Source of the DNA: Candidatus Saccharimonadota bacterium
GTDB taxonomy: Bacteria > Patescibacteriota > Saccharimonadia > Saccharimonadales > Saccharimonadaceae
Length of the DNA stretch: 16,603 nt
NCBI GenBank assembly: GCA_018064165.1
Contig: JAGOZV010000007.1
Span: 1-16,603, forward strand
Direction of reading: 5' to 3'
This document shows positions 7,199-13,129 of the stretch, piece by piece. Numbering within the stretch: the first letter of the stretch is position 1; each line of letters opens with the position of its first letter. A program made the translations under genes and the position numbers. The notes beneath the pieces were generated by a model. That model was given only the letters and a program-made list of their open reading frames with translations. It was not told the DNA's origin and made no database searches.

Positions 7199-8200
7199 TT
7201 ATTTATTCGTAGCTTCCCATGCTAAATTTTTTCTTCCAAAATGTCCATTCGTAGCCAAATCTTCGTAAATTGGCTTCTGAAGATCTAATGCCTTAATAAT
7301 CCCTTTCGGCGATAAATCGTACCCTTTTATTTCTTTGCTTTCTCCGTCCACTAACGCAGTTGCCATTACAGGCTGATCGTAGCCAATTGCATAGGCCAGC
7401 TGTACAAAAACCTTTTCTGCCTGAAATAAATTTAAATAATCTGTTGCAATTTTTCGCGCCATATAGGCCGCAGACCGATCAACTTTTGTGGCATCTTTTC
7501 CGCTATACGCACCGCCTCCAATAGGAATGCTTGGACCATAATTATCTACTATAAGTTTTCTGCCAGTAAGGCCCGCGTCTGCTGCAAAACCACCCACGCT
7601 CCAATCTCCAGCAGGATTAATATGAAGCTCTGGATTATCGTTTCGATATTTAACAAAACATGCCGAAACATATTTTTGTTGTTTAGCCCATTTTTTTACA
7701 GCCTCTTCTAATTCATTTTTGTCGGCGTTTTGAAAACTTGCCACAATTCTATGAAGCTCCTTATTTTTTAAAGTAACTTGCGTTTTGCCGTCATTTGGCC
7801 AAATTTCATACAAGAATTTATTTAGGTCTCTTGCCAGAACTAATTCTAACGGCAACTGCTCGGGCGTTTCGCTTGTTGCATAACCGACCATAATACCTTG
7901 GTCACCGGCTCCTCCACCATCTACACCTCCAGCTATTTCAGAGCTTTGCTTGTCTATATTTATTGTTAATTCTATATCGCCCACAACGCGCTTTACAATT
8001 TTGGCATAATCTATTTCTGCCACGCTCGTAACTTCTCCAGTTATAAACAACTGTCCATGACCGCCCACAACTTCTATGGCTGTCCTGGCATTTGGGTCTT
8101 TTATCAAATATGCATCTAACAAAGCGTCTGCGACCCTGTCACATAATTTGTCTGGATGTTTTGGCGAAACATATTCCGCCGTACGAAAAGAGTTCTTCAT
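7199..8200 (-). CDS. metK: S-adenosylmethionine synthetase (methionine adenosyltransferase), short form
   Basis: It makes S-adenosylmethionine from methionine and ATP, releasing phosphate and diphosphate, in the cytoplasm. Family hallmarks are present: HPDK (15-18, methionine and ATP site), the ATP-binding motif GAGDQGIMVGYA (97-108), AGDWSVGGFAADAGLTGRK, and the P-loop-like GGGAYSGKDATKVDRSAAY (228-246); NGHFGR and WE lie near the C terminus. The protein is 333 aa, clearly shorter than typical bacterial MetK (about 380-400 aa); loops rather than core motifs are trimmed. I chose ATG 8200: it has AAGGG 7 nt upstream and the riboswitch ends at it. The frame runs further upstream to 8236, but that would place coding sequence inside the riboswitch. 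Expression is probably SAM-repressed. Confidence 0.96.
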   Translation of the reverse strand: MKNSFRTAEYVSPKHPDKLCDRVADALLDAYLIKDPNARTAIEVVGGHGQLFITGEVTSVAEIDYAKIVKRVVGDIELTINIDKQSSEIAGGVDGGGAGDQGIMVGYATSETPEQLPLELVLARDLNKFLYEIWPNDGKTQVTLKNKELHRIVASFQNADKNELEEAVKKWAKQQKYVSACFVKYRNDNPELHINPAGDWSVGGFAADAGLTGRKLIVDNYGPSIPIGGGAYSGKDATKVDRSAAYMARKIATDYLNLFQAEKVFVQLAYAIGYDQPVMATALVDGESKEIKGYDLSPKGIIKALDLQKPIYEDLATNGHFGRKNLAWEATNK

Positions 8201-8305
8201 ATCTTTTCCCTTTCTATGGGTTGGAAGGAGCACCAATATTGACTAGCAAATTCAACTGGTTGCCGACGGATCATAGAGCCAAATCTCTAACCGTACTCTT
8301 GATAT
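8199..8305 (-). promoter_or_regulatory. SAM-I-like (S-box) riboswitch controlling metK translation
   Basis: Read on the minus strand, the leader follows the SAM-I consensus: ATCAAGAG, a kink-turn hairpin, GGCAACC, GGTGCT..TTCC, then a short hairpin and AAAAGAT. P1 is 8305-8301 with 8203-8199 (5 bp, AU-rich). The P2 outer stem is ACGG 8294-8291 with CCGT 8269-8266, and the inner stem is GAG 8287-8285 with CTC 8278-8276, with TATGA on the 3' side. P3 is ACCA 8260-8257 with TGGT 8235-8232, continued by TTGA 8255-8252 with TCAA 8242-8239. P4 is CCC 8220-8218 with GGG 8210-8208. The Shine-Dalgarno AAGGG is in P4 and the AU of the AUG is in P1, so SAM binding should block translation directly. Oddities: the P2 loop is one base long (ATTTGG), and U8289 replaces a usual kink-turn G. 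Confidence 0.85.
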
Positions 8306-8327
8306 TTATTATTTATTTGCTATAAAC

Positions 8328-8357
8328 AATATATCAAAAAAGCTCTTAATATTTCAA
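8328..8357 (-). promoter_or_regulatory. Candidate promoter of the metK riboswitch transcript
   Basis: On the minus strand TTGAAA (8352-8357), an 18-nt spacer and TATATT (8328-8333) are present, with a TGA extension before the -10. The predicted start near 8321 places the whole riboswitch in the mRNA. The -35 lies inside the terminator hairpin of the upstream gene. Confidence 0.5.
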
Positions 8358-8362
8358 GCTTT
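8336..8362 (-). terminator. Probable terminator of the Rrf2-YhgE-PF06541 operon
   Basis: On the minus strand AAAGCT (8362-8357) and AGCTTT (8344-8339) form a 6-bp stem, and the T-run 8341-8336 partly overlaps the stem. It starts 4 nt after the stop at 8367. The stem is AU-rich and the loop is 12 nt, so strength is uncertain. Confidence 0.42.
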
Positions 8363-8366
8363 AATG

Positions 8367-8972
8367 TTAGTTAAAAATAGCTTTTATGCGCTTCATGTTT
8401 CTTTTATGAATTTCTTGCGCTGAAAGATAAACAGAGGATTTCGCTGCGGAGGAATGAAGATTAAGAGTAGAGAGCGATCTGGTGGAATATATAAAATCGA
8501 GTAAAATAATAACGAACAAAAAACTTGCAGTTACTCCAATATAAGCTGCTGGTATGAAACTAACCAAATGATTCATAATTGGCTGAAAAACATACAATAG
8601 CAATAAACCTAACACGCCAAAACCTAACGAACTAATTACGCCAACCTTACCTTTGTAATTTAATGGCCAATTTGTATAGTCCCAAAGCCTTACTTTAAAA
8701 ACTTTAAGTAAAAAAGTAGAAGTTATTAGCTCTAATACCGTTGCCACCAACACCGCAGATATAAATACCATTATTGGATTATTTGCGTAAGGATAAGTTA
8801 TCGTTAAAATGCTAACCGCACCAAATCCGTAAATTGGCAAAAGTGGCAATGCCAGAAAACCCTGAAAATGCAGCTTACGGTGAATAACGGCATGAAAAAG
8901 TATTTCATATATCCATCCAAAAAATGAATACAACGTAAAATAAATAACGCCAAGAGCTAAAGATAATAGCAT
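8367..8972 (-). CDS. PF06541-type polytopic membrane protein (putative ABC-transporter type IV family)
   Basis: The start chosen is ATG 8972 (MLLSLALGVIYFTLY, 201 aa). The frame extends to 9071, but that would overlap the upstream gene by 91 bp, while ATG 8972 leaves an 8-nt gap as in coupled operons. Family marks are SFFGWIYE near the first helix, GFLALPLLPIYGFGA in the second, and LWDYTNWPLNYKGKVG before the fifth. About six membrane helices are visible, followed by a basic cytoplasmic tail (IHKRNMKRIKAIFN). The Pfam name suggests transport, but to my knowledge no member has an established substrate. Its place behind YhgE/Pip suggests a joint envelope role, which is inference from position only. 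Confidence 0.8.
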   Translation of the reverse strand: MLLSLALGVIYFTLYSFFGWIYEILFHAVIHRKLHFQGFLALPLLPIYGFGAVSILTITYPYANNPIMVFISAVLVATVLELITSTFLLKVFKVRLWDYTNWPLNYKGKVGVISSLGFGVLGLLLLYVFQPIMNHLVSFIPAAYIGVTASFLFVIILLDFIYSTRSLSTLNLHSSAAKSSVYLSAQEIHKRNMKRIKAIFN

Positions 8973-8980
8973 GTAATTTA

Positions 8981-11056
8981 TTATATCATTTGTTGATGAT
9001 TCTTTTTCTGTAAAATGTAATAAAGTAAAAGCGCACCAATGGCTAGAGATGATATAATCACTAATATCCACATACTTTGATTAAATATAGAAATTGGAAG
9101 ACCTCCCGATATAGCTTGTCGCAAGGCTAATATAGAATATGTCATTGGCAAAAATGGATTAATCACTTGGAAGAACCCCGGAGATGTTTGGATTGGGAAA
9201 GTTCCGCCACTTGCACCTAATTGTAAAACGAGCAGCAACATCGCCAAAAATCGTCCTGGATTATCAAAAACAATCACCAAAAACGTAACAATCATCATAT
9301 TTGCTATTGAAGTTAAATAAATCGCCAAAACAAAATGAACTGGGTTCTCTGGATGTAAACCTAGAAACCAGACCATAATTGCCATCAATACCGTTGCCTG
9401 AACAATTGCCGCGACAAAAGCTACGGATAATTTAGATGCCCACAAGGCAACGGCCCCTCCTTTTTTAGAAAAATCTTTTCTAATTGGATAAATTACATTC
9501 ACAACCAAAGCACCAACAAACAATCCAAGAGACAACACGTATGGAGCTAGGGCGTAACCATAGTTTGGCACATTTCCTTTTTCAATTTCCAATGACGCTA
9601 CTGGAGTGGCTATTTGTGCTTGAGTTTTTTCACCCGTAGGCTGCAACTGAACCTGGTCGGCCGCGATTGCAAGCTTCTCCGAAAGCGTTGAAGCACCTTC
9701 GTTAAGTGCTAACGAACCATTTTTTAACTGTGCAGAATTTTGCATCAACGTGTTTGCACCATTAGTTAACTGACGACTTCCGGCGTTAGCTGTAACTAAA
9801 CCTGAAACAAGCGAGTTGGATCCATTAAGTAATTCTGCGTTCGCTCCTCTTAACACACCATACCCACTTAATGCAGTTTTTGTTGAAGGAAGAACTAAAT
9901 TTGCTCCAGATTGTAGCGAGGACACACCTTGTTGAAGTGTTTCTTGTTGTTTTTGCAATAAACCAGAAAAAGTTTGCAAATTATTTAAAAGTGTTGCAGA
10001 TTTTCCCGCTACATCACTAGAGGTTTTTGCAAAACTACTAATTATTCCAATTTGTTCAGCAGTTAAAGTTGCGCTACCACCTCCAGTAATTTGGCCCGAA
10101 GCATACTCTAGAACTTTCTGTAAAGCTGCCCCGTTTTTTTCAAGCTCACTCAAACTAGAAATAAGCTCGCCGGAACTCGTTTTAAGATTTATTTGCGCCG
10201 CTGTTAATTCATTAGAAGGATTAGAAACGCTTGAATTCAAAATGTTTATTCCCTGTTGCAAAGAATTAATTCCATTTTTAAGCTGGTTAATTTGTGCTTC
10301 GCCTGGCAAGGCATCTCCTGTACTTTTTAGACCAGCTTGAATTTGTCGAGCACCATTTTCCAATTGAGTTAACCCACCTGAAAGAGTCTGTTGGTTTGTT
10401 GCTATTTTTTCTACTCCGTCGGTGTACTGGTTAATGCCAAGATTGAGTTTTTCAGACCCCAATGCAAGCTCTTCTGCTCCTGCCGACGCCTGGCTCATGC
10501 CATCACCAAGTTCATGCAAACTTGAGAAGATACCTTGTACATAAGCTTCGACCAATTGTTTGGAAATGTTAGTTTTAATTTCGTTCGCAGCTTGAGTCGT
10601 TATTAATGAGCCGATATAATTCTTTGCTGGAGTTAAAGTGTATTCAATTTTCGCTTTTTGTGGTGAGCTGGAAGTTATAGAAGCTGCATTTTCTGAAAAA
10701 TTTTCTGGTATGCTTACAACAGCATAATAATATCCATCATTCACACCCTCTTTGGCTTTCGTTGAATCTACAAATTCCCATTTCAAGTCTTCGTTCTTTT
10801 TCAATGTATTTACTGCTTCTTCACCAATATTAATTGATTTACCTTGAAGCGTTGCGCCTTTATCGTTATTAACAAAAGCAACTGGCATATTTTGTGTTTT
10901 ACCATACGGATTCCAAATAGATCCCAGAAAAAAACCGCCATACATAATAGGAATAAACATAATTACTATCATCGAGCCTAATAGTATTTTATTTTTAAAC
11001 AAATTCTTCCATTCATTCCTTATTTCAAAATTTATCTTTTTTATGTGTTTAATCAT
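8981..11056 (-). CDS. YhgE/Pip-type membrane protein (ABC-2 permease-like)
   Basis: This 691-aa protein has the YhgE/Pip architecture. It has a cytoplasmic head, a membrane helix at about 25-47 and an extracellular N-domain (QNMPVAFVNNDKGATLQGK, YYYAVVSIPENFSENAA). A long stretch at about 185-490 shows regular A-x-x-L-x-x-G spacing (SAGAEELALGSEKLNLG, NGANTLMQNSAQLKNG), predicting a helical stalk. Five or so helices follow (about 507-691) with GGTFPIQTSPGFFQVINPFL and SILALRQAISGG, which mark the C-terminal half. Relatives include Lactococcus Pip (phage infection protein), Bacillus YhgE and, distantly, type VII secretion EsaA. The molecular activity is unknown; lipid or peptide export is often supposed. 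Its ATG overlaps the regulator gene by 8 bp and has a strong AAGGAGG (11066-11072), 9 nt away. Confidence 0.9.
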   Translation of the reverse strand: MIKHIKKINFEIRNEWKNLFKNKILLGSMIVIMFIPIMYGGFFLGSIWNPYGKTQNMPVAFVNNDKGATLQGKSINIGEEAVNTLKKNEDLKWEFVDSTKAKEGVNDGYYYAVVSIPENFSENAASITSSSPQKAKIEYTLTPAKNYIGSLITTQAANEIKTNISKQLVEAYVQGIFSSLHELGDGMSQASAGAEELALGSEKLNLGINQYTDGVEKIATNQQTLSGGLTQLENGARQIQAGLKSTGDALPGEAQINQLKNGINSLQQGINILNSSVSNPSNELTAAQINLKTSSGELISSLSELEKNGAALQKVLEYASGQITGGGSATLTAEQIGIISSFAKTSSDVAGKSATLLNNLQTFSGLLQKQQETLQQGVSSLQSGANLVLPSTKTALSGYGVLRGANAELLNGSNSLVSGLVTANAGSRQLTNGANTLMQNSAQLKNGSLALNEGASTLSEKLAIAADQVQLQPTGEKTQAQIATPVASLEIEKGNVPNYGYALAPYVLSLGLFVGALVVNVIYPIRKDFSKKGGAVALWASKLSVAFVAAIVQATVLMAIMVWFLGLHPENPVHFVLAIYLTSIANMMIVTFLVIVFDNPGRFLAMLLLVLQLGASGGTFPIQTSPGFFQVINPFLPMTYSILALRQAISGGLPISIFNQSMWILVIISSLAIGALLLYYILQKKNHQQMI

Positions 11057-11486
11057 TTGCCATTACCTCCTTCGCAATTTTGTCTAAAGACACTTTTTTC
11101 AAAGATTCTTCCCATTTTAATTGGGCCTCGTGCAACGCCTCGTCTATTAAATTAATTCCCAGTTGAATTTTTTGTTCCTGATTAGTGAAAACTCGTTCCA
11201 AAATTCCTTTTGATCTAAAAAAGACTTCATCACCATCTGTTGCCTTTACAACATCGTAAAGTGTAATTTCATTTTTTGGTTTTCCTAAAATAAAACCACC
11301 ATTCACTCCAGTTGCCGATGTAATTAATTTCGCAACTACTAATTTACGTGTAATTTTTGCTGTATAGGTAGGCGAGACACCCATAGCCTCTGTTAATGTT
11401 TTGTTTGCTATTGGTTTTTTTACATCTTCCGAAGTTAAAAGCGCCAAAACACAACAAGCTTGCTCAAAGCCAGTCGATAATTTCAT
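11049..11486 (-). CDS. Rrf2-family transcriptional regulator lacking an Fe-S cysteine cluster
   Basis: This 145-aa protein has the Rrf2 layout. A first helix reads KLSTGFEQACCVLALL, and the helix-turn-helix is at about 27-50 (NKTLTEAMGVSPTYTAKITRKLV). The wing has the family signature GVNGGFILGKP (60-70) followed by ITLYDVVKATDG (74-85), and a long dimerisation helix ends the protein. The three clustered cysteines that hold iron-sulfur clusters in IscR, NsrR and RirA are absent; the only cysteines are the neighbouring Cys11-Cys12. It therefore resembles the CymR or YwnA-like non-cluster branch. It is the first gene of the operon, preceded by AAAGG before ATG 11486, and the perfect palindrome in its leader is the likely operator. 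The inducer is unknown; thiol sensing by the Cys pair is speculative. Confidence 0.9.
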   Translation of the reverse strand: MKLSTGFEQACCVLALLTSEDVKKPIANKTLTEAMGVSPTYTAKITRKLVVAKLITSATGVNGGFILGKPKNEITLYDVVKATDGDEVFFRSKGILERVFTNQEQKIQLGINLIDEALHEAQLKWEESLKKVSLDKIAKEVMAND

Positions 11487-11514
11487 AATACCTTTTCCTT
11501 TAAATATCTTATTG

Positions 11515-11538
11515 TAGATAATAGATGTCTATTATCTA
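11515..11538. promoter_or_regulatory. Perfect palindromic operator, probably bound by the Rrf2 regulator
   Basis: TAGATAATAGA and TCTATTATCTA are exact inverted arms (11515-11525, 11528-11538) separated by TG. The site starts about 5 nt downstream of the predicted start of the Rrf2 operon, so a bound dimer would block elongation or open-complex formation. The shape and size suit an Rrf2 dimer. Confidence 0.75.
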
Positions 11539-11549
11539 TATCGTTTTAT

Positions 11550-11578
11550 ATAATACACCCCATAAATACTTGTGTCAA
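11550..11578 (-). promoter_or_regulatory. Consensus promoter of the Rrf2-YhgE-PF06541 operon
   Basis: On the minus strand TTGACA (11573-11578), a 17-nt spacer and TATTAT (11550-11555) are present. The expected start is near 11543, giving a leader of about 57 nt that contains the palindrome. It lies back to back with the promoter at 11603. Confidence 0.8.
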
Positions 11579-11602
11579 GATTTATCAATAATATCGCCAT
11601 TG

Positions 11603-11631
11603 TTGACATTTACCTATTATTTTGTCATAGT
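11603..11631 (+). promoter_or_regulatory. Promoter of the 11683-12189 gene
   Basis: TTGACA (11603-11608), a 17-nt spacer and CATAGT (11626-11631) are present, with TGT just before the -10; TAGTAT at 11628 (19-nt spacer) is an alternative. The two divergent -35 boxes are 24 nt apart. Confidence 0.55.
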
Positions 11632-11682
11632 ATAAAGGTTGGTCGAACCAGATCAAATCGCTCTTTACAGTTAGGAATAATC

Positions 11683-12189
11683 ATGAGCATGTCATCAGAA
11701 GATATCGATAAGCTGCAGGCAGACCTAGAAGAAGGACTGAGGAAAACTGAGGAGAAAATTTCAGATATAAATAAAATTATTTTCTTAGAAAAGTTTGCCT
11801 CGCGTTTTTTTGTCACATGGAGTATTTTTACCATCCTTGCTGGATTTCTGGCACTCGTCGTACTAATCAGAGCCGACGTTAACATAGCAGATCAAATCGG
11901 TCTGTTCTTCTCAACAGGCCTTGGACTGCTGCTTGTATGGGTTTCGTCTCAGATGTTTCATAAGAATCACTTTTTTAAAAAAAATGATTCAAAATGGGCA
12001 CTTACTGTTCCATCGGTAATAGCCATCTTGGCTGGCATCAATTTAGTTCTATCTTGGACCTTTGTGTCAATCATTGGGCAAAACAACGCCCTAGACGTTG
12101 CACTAATGCCATTCTGGGTTATTGTCGTGCTAGCATACATCGTCATGAATGTCATAGACGTCTATGTTAGTTGGCTATACCATAGGTAA
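11683..12189 (+). CDS. Four-helix membrane protein with an N-terminal coiled coil, unknown function
   Basis: ATG 11683 is chosen (MSMSSEDIDKLQADLEEG, 168 aa). AGGA lies 6 nt upstream, and the frame extension to 11572 would run through the promoter. Residues about 5-33 are a charged amphipathic helix or coiled coil (IDKLQADLEEGLRKTEEKI). Four hydrophobic helices follow at about 43-63, 68-90, 105-126 and 137-160, with basic loop KNHFFKKNDSKW between the second and third and a short SWLYHR tail. No conserved catalytic residues are apparent. It is divergent from the Rrf2 operon and could share its control through the common intergenic region, although the palindrome lies on the far side of the operon promoter. 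It ends in its own terminator. Confidence 0.72.
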   Translation: MSMSSEDIDKLQADLEEGLRKTEEKISDINKIIFLEKFASRFFVTWSIFTILAGFLALVVLIRADVNIADQIGLFFSTGLGLLLVWVSSQMFHKNHFFKKNDSKWALTVPSVIAILAGINLVLSWTFVSIIGQNNALDVALMPFWVIVVLAYIVMNVIDVYVSWLYHR

Positions 12190-12197
12190 CCTAACTC

Positions 12198-12239
12198 AAA
12201 AAGGCCTCCCCCCACTCCTTAAGGGCGTGGGGGCTTTTT
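12198..12239 (+). terminator. Strong rho-independent terminator
   Basis: CCCCCAC (12209-12215) pairs with GTGGGGG (12227-12233) around an 11-nt loop that can itself pair (CCTTAAGG). CTTTTT follows, and AAAAAG precedes the stem, so it could also work in the other direction. It lies 8 nt after the stop of the membrane-protein gene. Confidence 0.88.
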
Positions 12240-12241
12240 AC

Positions 12242-12269
12242 TTGAATTTTAAATAAAAAATGGTATTAT
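12242..12269 (+). promoter_or_regulatory. Promoter of the 12310-12690 gene
   Basis: TTGAAT (12242-12247), a 16-nt spacer and TATTAT (12264-12269) with a TGG extension are present. The predicted start near 12276 gives a leader of about 34 nt with AAAGGA before the ATG. Confidence 0.58.
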
Positions 12270-12309
12270 TAATTTATTACATCCACAACCCATATTAAAG
12301 GAAAATGTA

Positions 12310-12690
12310 ATGAACATTTCACCAGAAGAGGCTAAGGCTGAATATCCCAACGCCGTAAAAAACGTGCCCAGCAACACTACCGATGATGATTTTGAAATCG
12401 CTCACGGCTGTCAACATAAAACACTGCCGAACGATGCGCATAAATTATCTGACAAAATATGGAAGGAGGCGCAGAACAAGCTGTCTATAAGAATGAAGGT
12501 TGCCATTGCGCTTCGAGAGTACTATTTTGAAGCGATGAACGGCCACGTACACCAAGCGACCGTTTGGCTTAATCGCTACAATAAAGCAAATGAAAGTCTA
12601 AAGCTTTCATCTAAAAACGATTGGAAAAGCCCGGCTAGAGGAAGACAACGACAAAGGCAGCGGCGACGAATTGGAACTTCAGCAACTTAA
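12310..12690 (+). CDS. Small soluble protein of unknown function, possibly frameshifted near its end
   Basis: This 126-aa protein starts at ATG 12310 with AAAGGA 8 nt upstream. It is hydrophilic, without signal or membrane segments. Residues 1-50 are acidic and His-containing (MNISPEEAKAEYPNAVKNV, FEIAHGCQHKTL). Residues 50-100 look helical (KIWKEAQNKLSIRMKVAIAL, YYFEAMNGHVHQATVWLNRY). The annotated end is a run of Arg/Gln (RGRQRQRQRRRIGTSAT), unlike the rest. Dropping one A from AAAA at 12625-12628 gives instead an acidic, natural-looking tail (ARLEEDNDKGSGDELELQQL) open to TAG at 12743-12745, which would run into the terminator. An indel, an assembly error or real frameshifting are all possible. 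No family is recognised. Confidence 0.6.
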   Translation: MNISPEEAKAEYPNAVKNVPSNTTDDDFEIAHGCQHKTLPNDAHKLSDKIWKEAQNKLSIRMKVAIALREYYFEAMNGHVHQATVWLNRYNKANESLKLSSKNDWKSPARGRQRQRQRRRIGTSAT

Positions 12691-12706
12691 AAGTGAGGTG
12701 AATTTT

Positions 12707-12764
12707 GCCCCAACATATTATTTTTTGAACGTCTTGTTCAACTAGTAATTCGTTGGGGCTTTTT
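12707..12764 (+). terminator. Two-tier rho-independent terminator
   Basis: GCCCCAAC (12707-12714) pairs perfectly with GTTGGGGC (12752-12759), followed by TTTTT. Inside, TTGAAC (12725-12730) and GTTCAA (12736-12741) form a second perfect hairpin with a 5-nt loop. On the opposite strand no T-run follows, so it acts on the plus strand. Confidence 0.82.
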
Positions 12765-12770
12765 ACTTAA

Positions 12771-13046
12771 TTACATTGGCAAAATCATTTTAATCAAACT
12801 TGCATCGTTCATGTATGCACGGCCAATAGCTATACCAATTAACGGCAATTGATCTGATTCTTTATAGCATAAGTAAAGAGGCTCGTGCGATGGATGAAAT
12901 TTTTCTTTAAAGCGATGCAATGAAGCAAAACCGTAATACGGCTCAAATTTTACTGCCGCCCACTGCAAAACTTTTTCAATTATATTTTCTGGTTCGCCCG
13001 AAAGAGTAAGTGGTGCGCCAGAAAGACTAACAAAGTCACGGGAATT
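12771..13046 (-). pseudogene. 5'-truncated remnant of an MprF/DUF2156 lysyl-phosphatidylglycerol synthase gene
   Basis: Reading upstream of the TTG at 12968 keeps the frame open to a TAA at 13047-13049. The 91 residues encode the very end of a DUF2156 (MprF C-terminal) domain: RDFVSLSGAPLTLSGEP, then QWAAVKFEPYYGFASLHRFK, EKFHPSHEPLYLCY and LPLIGIAIGRAYM, the order seen at the C terminus of that family. MprF enzymes transfer Lys from lysyl-tRNA to phosphatidylglycerol and so reduce sensitivity to cationic peptides. Here the membrane part and most of the catalytic domain are gone and there is no normal start codon, so the piece should be inactive. A promoter and an out-of-frame ATG pair (13067-13072) survive upstream, suggesting an internal deletion. 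The normal C terminus (to TAA 12771) is kept. Confidence 0.75.
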
Positions 13047-13081
13047 TTAGAAAAATAATTTTTTATCATCATTATTATTAT

Positions 13082-13110
13082 AGAATAATATAATTTTTAG
13101 GTAATGTCAA
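13082..13110 (-). promoter_or_regulatory. Leftover promoter of the MprF/DUF2156 remnant
   Basis: On the minus strand TTGACA (13105-13110), a 17-nt spacer and TATTCT (13082-13087) are present. Its -35 context TTGACATTACCTA closely resembles TTGACATTTACCTA at 11603. ATG 13072 follows the -10 by 9 nt, so the original mRNA would have had almost no leader. Confidence 0.5.
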
Positions 13111-13129
13111 CGTGCACAAATAGCGAATA

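Noticed and set aside
8201..8236. Upstream extension of MetK (MVLLPTHRKGKD)
   Set aside because: It would place codons inside P4 and the J3/4 region of the riboswitch; those 12 residues are not family-like and ATG 8200 has a well-placed ribosome-binding site.
13020..13072. ATG ATG-started frame (MMIKNYFSKIPVTLLVFL) as a real small membrane peptide gene
   Set aside because: It overlaps the DUF2156-coding frame whose homology is much stronger and ends after about 30 codons; kept only as a possible relic of the original gene start.
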